From assembly GCA_910587035.1 (NCBI GenBank), contig CAJUMQ010000016.1:1-52987 (forward strand): a DNA stretch of 52,987 nt, in the 5' to 3' direction. The notes under the pieces were generated by a model that saw nothing but the letters and a program-made list of their open reading frames with translations, was not told the DNA's origin and did no database searches. This stretch comes from an uncultured Desulfovibrio sp. (GTDB taxonomy: Bacteria; Desulfobacterota; Desulfovibrionia; Desulfovibrionales; Desulfovibrionaceae). This document shows, one piece after another, positions 16,992 to 26,111 of the stretch; position 1 is the first letter of the stretch; each line of letters starts with the position of its first letter. A program made the position numbers and the translations under genes.

Positions 16992-18314
16992 TTACATATA
17001 TGAAATACATTTTTCAGGTTGTATTTCTGGAAACATTTTTAAAACCTTTTTATACATTGGGAAAAAGTTATTCTTTCTTGCAAAAATAATTATATTATCT
17101 ATATTTTTATATGCTTTTGTAGCTTCGTTAAAAGATAAATATGGAATGCCATTACATTGCATATCAGTTTGCCTGGAAGCAGAGTCTGTTTTTTGCAAAA
17201 ACTCATCATCAAGAATAATGCCAGATATAGTTGTATGTGGAAAATATTTTATATATTTATTAAATGCGGTGCCAGATCCGTATGCAAAAATATTTTTGCC
17301 AGCATACTTTATCCCCAGCTCCCTGGCATTATTCTCCTGTTCCTGTTCAAATGCCTGAATATCCGGTTTATGATTTACATTGATCCAGAATGGGCCTTTT
17401 TCAAGCTCTATATTTTTATCAAGGTACTCAATTTCTTTTTCTGTAACATGAACCATCCAGGTATCACAATCCGCGCATAATTTATATTTGTCATAGTCGC
17501 CTTCGAGCTGGGCCTTTCTTAATTCATTATAGGGCTGTCCATTCCATACTTCATCAAGGCTTTGCTGTGATAAATCACCAAGCTCAAAAGTATACTGATA
17601 GTCCCGGCAGCATGGCGTAACTTTTCCCCCGGTCAATATGGCCATATATGTAAATGGATCCTGGCATGGGACACGTTTGGGTTTCCAAAAATAGGATGCT
17701 GGGCGACCATTATAACAAACTGTATTAATATTTATATCTGTATGACCATGCCAATGACGTATAAAATCATTCAATTCATGCCGATTTGAATCCTGGCATG
17801 TGAAGCTTACGCTAGTTGTAACTGAATGTGAAGATGCCAGATGAAGAAATGTGTCTATATTGCTGAGAACAGTTTCAAACTTTGCGCCTACTCGAATATG
17901 TTCATATGTATCTTTTGTTACACCATCTATAGAAAAGCTGATATTTCTAAAATGCGCAAACTTCAGTAATGTTTTTGAGATATCTGGTGTTAATAACATG
18001 GCATTGGTTGTAAATCTAAAATTGATACCAGCATCTTCAAGTATTTCGCAAAATTTTGTAAACTGCGGATGTAGCAGGGATTCACCCTGAAACTGTGGTG
18101 AAACAATCTTTGATAATGATGGCATTTTTTTGTATTGATCTATGATATCTTTAAAAAAATTAATATCCATATAGGGTGGGTGGGACTTCCGCTGCCCTTT
18201 ATATAATTCATCTCCATGCGAACAACACATGATACATTTTAGATTACAACGATTGGTAATTTCTATAGCAAGGGAATTAAGAGAAGGCGTCATATAGTCC
18301 TCCAAATATTTCAT
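16992..18314 (-). CDS. Radical SAM/SPASM protein with the island's shared C-terminal module
   Basis: The 440-residue protein has a radical-SAM cluster motif CNLKCIMC at 23-30, then the SAM-binding GESLLHP region. A SPASM-like auxiliary cluster region follows, with cysteines in VPCQDP, TPCCRDY and LCADCDTW, ending near residue 290. From about 330 to 440 is a separate module (YAGKNIFAYGSGTAF, ISGIILDDEF, IPYLSF, NIIIFAR) also found at the C-terminus of the proteins at 24603-26102, 26112-27509 and 27527-29041. SPASM enzymes modify peptides or sugars by radical chemistry; the substrate here is unknown, and a nucleotide sugar or glycan is plausible from context. The gene is far more AT-rich than wbpI or asnB, a sign of transfer. 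Confidence 0.75.
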   Translation of the reverse strand: MKYLEDYMTPSLNSLAIEITNRCNLKCIMCCSHGDELYKGQRKSHPPYMDINFFKDIIDQYKKMPSLSKIVSPQFQGESLLHPQFTKFCEILEDAGINFRFTTNAMLLTPDISKTLLKFAHFRNISFSIDGVTKDTYEHIRVGAKFETVLSNIDTFLHLASSHSVTTSVSFTCQDSNRHELNDFIRHWHGHTDININTVCYNGRPASYFWKPKRVPCQDPFTYMAILTGGKVTPCCRDYQYTFELGDLSQQSLDEVWNGQPYNELRKAQLEGDYDKYKLCADCDTWMVHVTEKEIEYLDKNIELEKGPFWINVNHKPDIQAFEQEQENNARELGIKYAGKNIFAYGSGTAFNKYIKYFPHTTISGIILDDEFLQKTDSASRQTDMQCNGIPYLSFNEATKAYKNIDNIIIFARKNNFFPMYKKVLKMFPEIQPEKCISYM

Positions 18315-18389
18315 GGTAGATCATATCAGTATATATTATGATATATTATGGATGAAATAGCTTCATAAATACTTATAGTATTGCGCGAG

Positions 18390-18616
18390 TTAAATCCTGA
18401 TTTTCGGCCAGGGATGAACACCAACGGGGAACGGTTGACATCCTTTACGTGAGTGGAGTTCTTTCTGGTTGTCTTTGTGAAGCATTAGCATGTCAGCTTC
18501 GAGATGAAAGCTGGAGACATAAATTTGGGGCGTCTCCAACACGCACGCAGGAGTGGTGTTTTGTAACCGTAAACGATCAGGTAATCTGACTTGTGCTCCA
18601 GAAGCAGTTTCTCCAT
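18390..18616 (-). pseudogene. Decayed fragment of a UDP-GlcNAc 2-epimerase gene
   Basis: Read on the minus strand from 18616, the first frame gives MEKLLLEHKSDYLIVYG, matching MEKLLLAEKPDALLVYG of the intact 2-epimerase gene at 15861-16955. After a frameshift it reads NTTPACVLETPQIYVSSF then HLEADMLMLHKDNQKE (compare HVEAGIRMLPKDMPEE). After another shift and a stop codon it reads RMSTVPRWCSSLAENQ (compare RISSVLCCCSALAVEN). Family motifs are thus in the right order but broken by at least two frameshifts and a stop, and both ends of the gene are missing. It sits between the methyltransferase and radical-SAM genes. Confidence 0.8.
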
Positions 18617-18635
18617 GACTAATTTCTTGTGCCTG

Positions 18636-19463
18636 CTACTTTACACAGGCGCAGTAAAGATCAAGTCCCAGCATGGGGCCGAACATCCGACAAGCCCTGT
18701 CTCTGCCGAGATGCCTGAAAACTTTATTAATTGCATTAATATTTTCGGCCCGGATATGTACAGTGCTAAATTTTGCTGTCAGTCTTCTGAATTGATTCCG
18801 TGAAATAAGAACTGTTTCAGCAGCCGCGTCACCACTGGTAGAGTGATCATAAATGCGCCGCATGGCCTCATTTTCCTGCCTTGGACTCGCGTAGCTGCCA
18901 AACAAATCACCGAGCATGCGTTTTCCTGTTTCAAGAGGTCTGGCTAACCATTGCCTGTATGAGTAAGCATTGTAAACCATGATGATGGCCTTTCCGCCTG
19001 ATTTGAGAATTCGCCAGGTTTCATCTATGGCTTTCTGCACATTGCCTGTATGCTGATAGCAGCCAATGGCGACGACAAAATCATATGCAGAATCTGGGAT
19101 GCCGGAATCTAGGATATTGCCCTCAGAAGCACTGCCCGGCAAACCATTCTGAGCAAGACGGGCATTCACCAAAGCCACGGGTTTGGCGGCAATATCAAGG
19201 CCATGATAAATTGCGCCAGCCTCGGCCAGTTTCTGTGAAAGTGTGCCCATGCCCAGGCCAACCTCAAGCACTTTTTTCCCTTTGAGTTCGGCAAAAGGAA
19301 CATGCGTATAAAGATATGGATAAAAACCCATATACCAGTCATCATACTTTTTCAGGCTTTCGACGGAGTATTCCTCAAGTCCAATGGCCTGAAAAGCATT
19401 GTTCCCGCATGGTTCATCCCAGAAAATCCGATTTTGGGCATTAATTGTATCCTGTCTATCCAT
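18636..19463 (-). CDS. Class I SAM-dependent methyltransferase
   Basis: The 275-residue protein has motif I of class I methyltransferases, KKVLEVGLGMGTLS near residue 65, followed by the acidic strand end HGLDIA and motif IV-like FVVAIGCYQHTG; WRILKSGGKAIIMVYNA is the usual post-IV strand. It probably methylates a sugar or a precursor in the island, but the acceptor cannot be read from sequence. Its stop lies only about 20 bases before the decayed 2-epimerase fragment, so the gene may have arrived or survived at a recombination junction. It is on the same strand as asnB, 57 bases downstream of it, and likely in the same transcript. Confidence 0.85.
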   Translation of the reverse strand: MDRQDTINAQNRIFWDEPCGNNAFQAIGLEEYSVESLKKYDDWYMGFYPYLYTHVPFAELKGKKVLEVGLGMGTLSQKLAEAGAIYHGLDIAAKPVALVNARLAQNGLPGSASEGNILDSGIPDSAYDFVVAIGCYQHTGNVQKAIDETWRILKSGGKAIIMVYNAYSYRQWLARPLETGKRMLGDLFGSYASPRQENEAMRRIYDHSTSGDAAAETVLISRNQFRRLTAKFSTVHIRAENINAINKVFRHLGRDRACRMFGPMLGLDLYCACVK

Positions 19464-19520
19464 ATTTTCCTTTGCCTGCAGAATAAAGCAGCGTAAAGAA
19501 ATTAATCTCTACAGTATTAT

Positions 19521-21434
19521 TCAGGCAGCCGTATCCGATTGGCCGCTATTATCCATAAAAGTCCTGAACCATATTTCAAGACAGAGCAGACCCCATATGG
19601 CGCGATTGAAGCCCTGATCCACAGCCAGGAGTTTTTCGATGCTGTCGGGATTGTAAATGCCTCTGGTTCTGGCCTTGCCATCCAGCAGCATGCTTCTTGT
19701 CCAGTCTTTCAGTTCGCCCGCGTACCAGATATTTAGGGGAGTGGGAAAGCCCATCTTGTCCTTGCGCTCCAGCACCTGTTTGGGAATCAGATTGCGCACG
19801 GCATTTCTGAAGAGCGCCTTGGACTGGCCCCCCTTGAATTTTATGCCCGGGGGGATGCTGGCGCATAGCTCGGCAATGCGGTAATCCAGCAATGGCAGCC
19901 GGCTTTCAATGCCAAAGGCCATGCCCATCCTGTCATCTGTCTGCAGGAGCGCAGGCAGTGAGCCCTTGCAGTCAAAATAGCACATCCGGTTGATATAGGA
20001 TGTCTTTTGGGGATGCATGAATACTTTTGCGAAAGCTTCATAGGGATCATAGGTGCTGCCGGCAAAAAGGTCCTCTGAATAAATGTCTCTGGAGCCGCCG
20101 CTCCTGTCAATCAGGGCGAAGTAACGTTTGTCCAGGTTTTCAAAAAGTCCCCTTTTCCAGAAGGAACGCATCATGGGCACATACTGCTTGAGCATGGGCA
20201 GATTTGGAATGATGGATTCCATGGAGACGGCATGACGAGTTTCATCAAAAGTCTGGAAAATGCCACCCTTGAGCACTTCCTCCAGATATGCCACAAGATA
20301 TCTGGCATAACCTATAAATATCTCGTCGCCACCCTGGCCGCCAAGCACCACCCCGACATGTTCGCTGGCCAGTTTTGCCATACGGTATTGAGGTATGATG
20401 CCGGGTCCAGCGCCGGGCTCATCCATGTGATAAATGATTTTGTCAATGGAATTGATGAAGTCGCTGGATGTGATGCGCTGTTCATGATGCCTTGTGCCCG
20501 CATTGGCCGCCACTATGCGGGCATAGGCGGACTCGTCAAATTCCGCGCCTTCTGAAAAATAGCCGGTAAAGGTGTGCAGACTGCCGCCTCCCAGGACATC
20601 GGCAGCAATGGTGGCGACTGTGGAGGAATCAATGCCTCCGGAAAGATAGGAGCCCACCGGCACATCCGCCCTGAGACAGAGTTTAACTGCGTCGCTGAGA
20701 AGGAAAAGCAGCTTGTCCGTAAAATAGTCTTCTGTATGATAGACATCATCGGAGAATTGCAGATCCCACCAGCGCCACTGGCGGAGGGCCATGCCATTGC
20801 CTGGCACAATCACCATGGCGTGACCAGGCTCAAGCTTTTTCACTCCCCTGAACATTGTGCCAGCGCCCAGACTGAACTGAAAGGTGATGTAATCATGCAG
20901 GCCAGCCATGTCAGGCTGGGGTGTGGCAAGACCGCTGGCCCAGAATGCCTTGGGCTCTGATGCAAAGAGAAGAGCCCCGTCGGAGTGCATGTAATAGAGC
21001 GGCTTTATGCCAAACCTATCCCTGGCCAGAAAAACTTCGCCTGAGCGCTCGTCATGAATGGCAAAGGCAAACATGCCATTAAGATGATCCAGAAGATCAT
21101 GGCCGTATTGCTCATACATGGCCAGCAGGACTTCTGTATCCGAGTAGGTGCGGAAAGTATGCCCAAGGCCAATCAGCCTTTGCCGTAATTCAAGATAATT
21201 GTAGATGGCGCCATTGAAGACAATGGTCAATCTGCCATCCCGGCTACGCATGGGCTGGGCGCCATTTTGGGGATCAATGATGGCCAGCCTGCGATGGCCA
21301 AGAGTGACGCCGCAAGAACTGTGAATCCCATGCCCGTCCCCGCCCCTGTGGGCAAGAGCTGTGGACATGGCTTCAACTGCGGCGGCATCTGCCTCCCTTG
21401 GGCAGCTTCTGATTATTCCCGCTATTCCGCACAT
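19521..21434 (-). CDS. asnB: Asparagine synthase-like glutamine amidotransferase (WbmE-like)
   Basis: The 637-residue protein has an N-terminal class II glutaminase domain with the catalytic Cys at position 2 (MCGIAGIIRS) and FNGAIYNYLELR. A C-terminal ATP-pyrophosphatase synthetase domain follows, with the loop SYLSGGIDSSTVA near residue 240. True AsnB makes asparagine from aspartate; homologues in polysaccharide loci, such as WbpS and Bordetella WbmE, amidate the carboxyl group of sugar uronic acids. Its position between uronic-acid biosynthesis genes and three sugar epimerases favours the second role here. Start and glutaminase residues are intact. It is 39 bases downstream of the WbmF-like gene. 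Confidence 0.85.
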   Translation of the reverse strand: MCGIAGIIRSCPREADAAAVEAMSTALAHRGGDGHGIHSSCGVTLGHRRLAIIDPQNGAQPMRSRDGRLTIVFNGAIYNYLELRQRLIGLGHTFRTYSDTEVLLAMYEQYGHDLLDHLNGMFAFAIHDERSGEVFLARDRFGIKPLYYMHSDGALLFASEPKAFWASGLATPQPDMAGLHDYITFQFSLGAGTMFRGVKKLEPGHAMVIVPGNGMALRQWRWWDLQFSDDVYHTEDYFTDKLLFLLSDAVKLCLRADVPVGSYLSGGIDSSTVATIAADVLGGGSLHTFTGYFSEGAEFDESAYARIVAANAGTRHHEQRITSSDFINSIDKIIYHMDEPGAGPGIIPQYRMAKLASEHVGVVLGGQGGDEIFIGYARYLVAYLEEVLKGGIFQTFDETRHAVSMESIIPNLPMLKQYVPMMRSFWKRGLFENLDKRYFALIDRSGGSRDIYSEDLFAGSTYDPYEAFAKVFMHPQKTSYINRMCYFDCKGSLPALLQTDDRMGMAFGIESRLPLLDYRIAELCASIPPGIKFKGGQSKALFRNAVRNLIPKQVLERKDKMGFPTPLNIWYAGELKDWTRSMLLDGKARTRGIYNPDSIEKLLAVDQGFNRAIWGLLCLEIWFRTFMDNSGQSDTAA

Positions 21435-21473
21435 GTTCCATTCCAGCTATTGATTAAGATTTTCTGTGTCATA

Positions 21474-22520
21474 TCATGCCCTTTCCAGCAATGGCTGGTG
21501 CCTTGCCATGCAGGCGGCAATCATCTCGCGATTCGCGCGCGTCCAGTCAATGGTCTGTTTCAGGCCAGACTGTAAATCGGTCTGTGCCCGAAAGCCCAGC
21601 TCCTTTTCAGTTTTGGTTGTGGAACCGAATCTTTTGCCGGAATGATCCCAGTCCCTGGCAGGCATCATGTCCACCGCAACCGGATTTTCAGCAATCTCGT
21701 TTATCAGGGCTGCCAGCCTGGCAATGCTTGTTTCCACGCCGGAGGCCAGATTATAGACATCACCGGGCTGACCGCGCAGGGCGCAGGCCATAAGGCCGCG
21801 GGCTATATCGGCCACATAGATAAAATCGCGGCTGGCCCTGCCGCCATTTTCAAGGGGCAATGCCTCCTGGTTCAGGGCTTTCCAGATGAAGGTGGGAATG
21901 ACATTGCGCCAGACGGTATGCCTCGTGCCCCGCCAGCGGCCTGCCCCCAGAATTTCGCCAGGCCCATAGATGTTCTGGAATCTCGCTGTCACAAGCGGCA
22001 GCCCGGAATGCTGGAAAAAATAGTTGCCATAGAGCTCGCCAATGAGCTTGGAGATGGAATAGGGACTGTCATGCTTCAGCGAGACTGGCGCGTTTTCCGG
22101 TGTAGCGTGGGCATTATCCCATGTTTTTTCGGCCACAGCGCAGCCGGCGGCGGAATAGACAATTTTTTTCAGATTTTTAAACTTTGACAGATGGTTGAAC
22201 ACCATCAGATTTGGCAGGGCATTATTGGCATGATCGGCAAGAGGATCTGCTATGGAGGACTGATTGCCATGATAGCAGGCCAGATGAAACGCATAATCGA
22301 TATTGTCCTCAAGCCTGTGCAGAATTTCAGGATCGGCAGCCGAGCCATTTATGAATTTGACGGCAGGATGGGAGGGAATATTCGCGGCTTCGGAAGAAAG
22401 AAGATTGTCGATAATCACCACTGCCAGGGGATTTTCGGCAAGAATTTCCCGAGCCAGATTGGAGCCGACAAACCCCGCTCCACCTACAATCAGCACGCGG
22501 CTGTCCGTGAAACCGTTCAT
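21474..22520 (-). CDS. NAD-dependent sugar epimerase/dehydratase (WbmF-like)
   Basis: The 348-residue SDR enzyme has the Rossmann motif VGGAGFVGSNLA near residue 12 and the YSISK catalytic Tyr-Lys pair near 155-159. A characteristic stretch RFQNIYGPGEILGAG is followed by RDFIYVADIARGL, typical of extended SDRs acting on nucleotide sugars. Together with the next two SDR genes it recalls the WbmF/WbmG/WbmH trio of Bordetella O-antigen loci, thought to convert 2,3-diacetamido-2,3-dideoxy uronic acids to the galacto form. The start at 22520 is set by homology to SDR N-termini; the ribosome-binding site is weak. A hairpin cluster fills the gap upstream. Confidence 0.78.
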   Translation of the reverse strand: MNGFTDSRVLIVGGAGFVGSNLAREILAENPLAVVIIDNLLSSEAANIPSHPAVKFINGSAADPEILHRLEDNIDYAFHLACYHGNQSSIADPLADHANNALPNLMVFNHLSKFKNLKKIVYSAAGCAVAEKTWDNAHATPENAPVSLKHDSPYSISKLIGELYGNYFFQHSGLPLVTARFQNIYGPGEILGAGRWRGTRHTVWRNVIPTFIWKALNQEALPLENGGRASRDFIYVADIARGLMACALRGQPGDVYNLASGVETSIARLAALINEIAENPVAVDMMPARDWDHSGKRFGSTTKTEKELGFRAQTDLQSGLKQTIDWTRANREMIAACMARHQPLLERA

Positions 22521-22550
22521 ATGGGTAATACCGCCTTGAGCAAATTTAAT

Positions 22551-22671
22551 GAGAAGATTAACTTTGAAGTGAAAATCCCAAAGTTGATCTTCTCCGTAAG
22601 GGTGGGCCAAAAAAACGTGTTTTTTGGCTCGTTACCTGGTTTTTAACGACATGCCAGACTTTGGGTCTGGC
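22551..22671. repeat. Cluster of three hairpins between epimerase genes
   Basis: The first stem has 16 bp with one G-U (22551-22566 with 22579-22594). The second has 9 bp (GCCAAAAAA/TTTTTTGGC, 22606-22628). The third has 7 bp (22653-22659 with 22665-22671). The second closely resembles the hairpin at 4023-4052: A-tract arm, T-tract arm, loop with ACG. It sits in the 172-base gap between two co-directional genes, so it could reduce readthrough or stabilise the mRNA; the first stem has no T run on either strand. Confidence 0.65.
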
Positions 22672-22692
22672 GATATGTGGAGTTGCATGATT

Positions 22693-23622
22693 TCAGGCAT
22701 TGGCCTGTTCATGCTTCAGATGGGAAAAAATGGCTCCCACTCCGCGCGCGTCATACCACTGCAAAATCTTTGCCATCATTGCCTGAAAAGATACTTGAGG
22801 TTGCCAGCCGAATGCGCTGCTGGCCAGGGCCGGGTCCGGCACTACCACGGGGATGTCATCCGCTCCACAAGGCACTGTTGGCGGTTTGGGGCCATCATGT
22901 CCCAGATATTCCGCCACCTGGTCATATATCTGCCTCATGCTGTGGCCACGGCCAGACGACACATTGTAGATGCCGGTTGGCGCTCCCTCCTCCAGGCACA
23001 GGCGCATAAATCGCATGAAATCATCAAAATCCAGAAAATCCCGTTCCGCATTGGAACAGAAGCAGGCCCTGTTTTCCTTTATTCTCTTGTAGAATGTGGG
23101 AATGGGACCAATGGCGAGACCGGGAGCGACAACACTTGCAAGGCGCAGGGATACCCAGGGGGTTCTCCCCAGGGGCAACATCCTTTCCGCCGCTGTTTTG
23201 GTGATGGAATAGCTGGTTATGGGCGCAAGGGGATGGGTTTCCGGAATGGGCGTTTGGCGGGGTACCCCATAGCAGAGCACTGTCTGAAAATAGACAAGCC
23301 TTTTCACATCAGCATTCTGGCACAGCTTGACCACATTGGCCGTGCCTGCCATATTTGTGGATATATCCTCCTGCCAGTCATCCGGATTTTTGTAGGATGC
23401 TGCCGCGTGAATTACATGCGTTGGAGCAAAATCCGCAAAGGTTTTGTCCATTAGCGCATTGTCGGCCACACTACCTTCCACCAGGCATACATTGTCATAA
23501 CCTGTCACGGCTTCTCTGGAACCGGTGGCAAAATTGTCAATTACAAGTATTTCGGCATCGGGCAGGGCATTGATTATATTCGCGCTAAGGCAGCCGGCGC
23601 CGCCGGTTATCAATAGACGCAT
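22693..23622 (-). CDS. NAD-dependent sugar epimerase/dehydratase (WbmG/WbmH-like, copy A)
   Basis: The 309-residue SDR protein has the N-terminal ITGGAGCLSANIINAL Rossmann motif, in which the third Gly of the usual GxxGxxG is replaced by Ser. It also has HAAASYKNPDDWQED, the catalytic region FQTVLCYG and the pair YSITK. It is clearly paralogous to the neighbouring gene at 23626-24558, sharing the NPDDW/DPDDW motif, the LCYG motif and the overall plan. In Bordetella such paired SDRs work on 2,3-diacetamido uronic acids; here this is inference from similarity of layout. It lies 3 bases downstream of copy B, so the pair is co-translated. Substrate and exact stereochemistry are unknown. Confidence 0.75.
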   Translation of the reverse strand: MRLLITGGAGCLSANIINALPDAEILVIDNFATGSREAVTGYDNVCLVEGSVADNALMDKTFADFAPTHVIHAAASYKNPDDWQEDISTNMAGTANVVKLCQNADVKRLVYFQTVLCYGVPRQTPIPETHPLAPITSYSITKTAAERMLPLGRTPWVSLRLASVVAPGLAIGPIPTFYKRIKENRACFCSNAERDFLDFDDFMRFMRLCLEEGAPTGIYNVSSGRGHSMRQIYDQVAEYLGHDGPKPPTVPCGADDIPVVVPDPALASSAFGWQPQVSFQAMMAKILQWYDARGVGAIFSHLKHEQANA

Positions 23623-23625
23623 GGA

Positions 23626-24558
23626 CTATTCCTCGATTTTTAAATGGGTATAGCCACCACGGACGCCGTATTGCCGGTAATATTCGCAGGCGGAGCGCAC
23701 GATCTCGGACAGTGGCGTAAATTCCACCTTGCCGAAATCAGCAAAGGTCTTTGAGGGGTCAAGAAGAATGCTGGCCGCGTCATCGGCGCCAAGGTCGCGA
23801 ATATCCGGCTCGGGCGCGGGATTTAAACCCAGGGTTCTGACCACAGTGTCATAGAGGTCAATGATGGGCATGTCTGTGCCTGAAGAAAAATTGTATGAGC
23901 CCTGGCCTGTGCCGTCTATGGCCTTCAATGTCACTTTGGCAAGATCCTTTACAAAGACAAAGTCCCTGCGCGAACGCGTCACAAAACATTTTTTGCCTTC
24001 GGTAAGGCGCTGGTAGAATATGGGCAGAGGACCGGAAAGATTTCTCGGGCCAATGACATTGGCGAGCCGGAAGGAGACATAGGAAAGCCCGGCAAGCTCC
24101 AGATATTCTTCTGTGGTGGTCTTGGAGATGGAATAGCTGGAATTGTTGGGAAAGCGGTAATGGTCAAGAGTAATGGGATTATGCAGCGGCTTTGTGCCAT
24201 AGCAGAGAGCCGTCTGGTAATAGACAAATCTCTTAATGCCATGCCTTTTGGCTGCCAGCACAAGGTTTGCGCCGCCAACGCAGTTGGTGAGAGTGTCCTC
24301 ATGCCAGTCGTCGGGATCCTTGTAGGCCGCGGCGGCATGCACTATAACGTCGACATTATTGGCGGTTACGGTGTCCTCAACCAGCTTCTGGTCGCCAATA
24401 TGTCCTTCCAGAACCTTAAGGTTGGGATGGGCCTGCAAATGCTCGGGCCTGCCGGTGGCGAAGTTGTCAATTACAACAACATTGTCTCCACGTTCAAGCA
24501 AAAGCTCGGCCACATGCGAGCCCACCTGGCCACAACCACCAGAAATCAATACATTCAT
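23626..24558 (-). CDS. NAD-dependent sugar epimerase/dehydratase (WbmG/WbmH-like, copy B)
   Basis: The 310-residue SDR enzyme begins MNVLISGGCGQVGSHVAELL (full GxxGxxG motif). It has HAAAAYKDPDDWHED, the catalytic region YQTALCYG and YSISK near residue 150. It keeps all the residues expected of an active extended SDR, unlike copy A, whose cofactor motif is altered. The pair probably arose by duplication, and the changed copy may have another function or work only in a complex. Downstream genes encode the WbmF-like SDR and the amidotransferase, which supports a role in altering a 2,3-diamino uronic acid. The start is well defined by homology. Confidence 0.75.
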   Translation of the reverse strand: MNVLISGGCGQVGSHVAELLLERGDNVVVIDNFATGRPEHLQAHPNLKVLEGHIGDQKLVEDTVTANNVDVIVHAAAAYKDPDDWHEDTLTNCVGGANLVLAAKRHGIKRFVYYQTALCYGTKPLHNPITLDHYRFPNNSSYSISKTTTEEYLELAGLSYVSFRLANVIGPRNLSGPLPIFYQRLTEGKKCFVTRSRRDFVFVKDLAKVTLKAIDGTGQGSYNFSSGTDMPIIDLYDTVVRTLGLNPAPEPDIRDLGADDAASILLDPSKTFADFGKVEFTPLSEIVRSACEYYRQYGVRGGYTHLKIEE

Positions 24559-24602
24559 TGTCTATTCCATTCTTTTTTATATTTTTGTTTATTATTGGCT
24601 AA

Positions 24603-26102
24603 TTAATAAAGAACACACGATTCCACTTTTGGATTATCTCCGAGAAACATTCTAACCCTATTAAACATGCTAAAGTGGTAATCCACCCTGCAGAATAATA
24701 TAATTATATCTACTTCACCAAGCATATTTTTTGCATCGTCAAAGCTTATATATGGGATGTCCCGGAATGATTGAGGATTTTTTTTTAGGAAATAATCATC
24801 AAGAATTATTCCTTTGATATCTACATTATCAAGCAGTGAAAAATGTTTTTTTAACGACTCTCCACCTCCATAAGCCAAAATTTTTTTACCAGAATACTTT
24901 TTGGCAAGAAGTTTTATGTTTGTTATTGTCTCATTTCTGAGAAAATCCCTTTCACTTTCTTCAAGAGGCCTTGGAAAAGTTTGGCTGAGACCAAAATAGG
25001 AATCAATATGTTTGTTATGTTCTGAAATTCCCAGTTTTTCCAGGAAAGTATCAATCCTGGCTATAAAGGTCTTATAATCATACAGGCCACTGGCTACCAG
25101 ATCCATATATGTATCATCAATCATTTTTTCAACAAAGTTATGATCCTCAAGCGCGCCAAAAACTTCATCAAGATTGGAGTAATCTTTTTTCAAGGGAATA
25201 TAATTCCGCCATGGCTGCAAGAGGCCGGAATATTCGCCCTCAAACAGTATGTGCCCAGTGCCCAGGCTGGCTGCCTCAAATATTCTGGGTGAAATCTGGT
25301 TCGTCTTTATAATATCTTCTGCATGCGCTACACAATTATTATAAATATCCCAAAATCCGGCATTGGGATGTGACCTTTCGTAATTTGCAATTGCTTTTTT
25401 TATACTGCCATCAAAATCAAATACATTGCATCCAGATTCAGAGCCCAGCATAACTTGACAATTTCTTATGAATTCCGACCAGTTATGTCCATATATACGC
25501 AAATTCTCTTCCACCTCAATATTGGCTGGTATGCCGCGAGCGCAGCATATATCTTTCATTCTAAGGCCAAGTTCATATTTTTCTCGAGGTAGTTTGCCAA
25601 CAAGTGGAGAGTTAGGTCGGCTTCTGTAGCCAATTTGCCATTTTCTGTCAGTTAATGGTTTACGTTTTTCGTACTCACCATGCATATATTCAGGAATATA
25701 GCCAGTCAAAACCTGTAATTTGGGGATATCTTTAAATTCTTCTCCATAAATTGCATTCCATGTATCTTCAGGCATAACAGTGATTATAGCATTTATTTCT
25801 ATTTTTTTTATAAAATCTCTGTGGAAGACAAAAGTTAAATATTCATCTTGAAAAAAAACAATCTTCTTACCTGAAAAATATTTTAATTTTTCAATAAAAA
25901 ATGAAGATAATTTCATCAATGATGCCATAAATGCGTATGATAGAATAACAGCATCAAAATTATCCAAATTCATATCAAATTTATTTTTTTTAATATCAAA
26001 ATAAAATATATTGTGCTTGGAATATTTAGAAAATGAATAGTCATAATCTTTTACAGTATTTGTTTTATGAGTATCTGAAGCGGTTATATACAGGATGTTC
26101 AT
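24603..26102 (-). CDS. CgeB-like glycosyltransferase with the shared C-terminal module (copy 1)
   Basis: The 499-residue protein begins MNILYITASDTHKTNTV, like its paralogue at 27527-29041. Residues 1-380 resemble CgeB-type family 1 glycosyltransferases: the region ISPRIFEAASLGTGHILFEG, with a Glu in the donor-binding area, is the strongest sign, followed by WRNYIPLKKDYSN. Residues 395-499 are the module shared by four island proteins (YSGKKILAYGGG, IKGIILDDYF, IPYISF, IIILFCR). The paralogue is much richer in G and C, while this gene is AT-rich, so one of them came from a different genome or they diverged long ago. Likely role: adding a sugar to a glycan or to flagellin. Acceptor and donor are unknown. 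Confidence 0.72.
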   Translation of the reverse strand: MNILYITASDTHKTNTVKDYDYSFSKYSKHNIFYFDIKKNKFDMNLDNFDAVILSYAFMASLMKLSSFFIEKLKYFSGKKIVFFQDEYLTFVFHRDFIKKIEINAIITVMPEDTWNAIYGEEFKDIPKLQVLTGYIPEYMHGEYEKRKPLTDRKWQIGYRSRPNSPLVGKLPREKYELGLRMKDICCARGIPANIEVEENLRIYGHNWSEFIRNCQVMLGSESGCNVFDFDGSIKKAIANYERSHPNAGFWDIYNNCVAHAEDIIKTNQISPRIFEAASLGTGHILFEGEYSGLLQPWRNYIPLKKDYSNLDEVFGALEDHNFVEKMIDDTYMDLVASGLYDYKTFIARIDTFLEKLGISEHNKHIDSYFGLSQTFPRPLEESERDFLRNETITNIKLLAKKYSGKKILAYGGGESLKKHFSLLDNVDIKGIILDDYFLKKNPQSFRDIPYISFDDAKNMLGEVDIIILFCRVDYHFSMFNRVRMFLGDNPKVESCVLY

Positions 26103-26111
26103 TGTTGTACC

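Noticed and set aside
18390..18616. Insertion sequence remnant
   Set aside because: The shifted frames match a sugar 2-epimerase, and no terminal inverted repeats or target duplication are seen.
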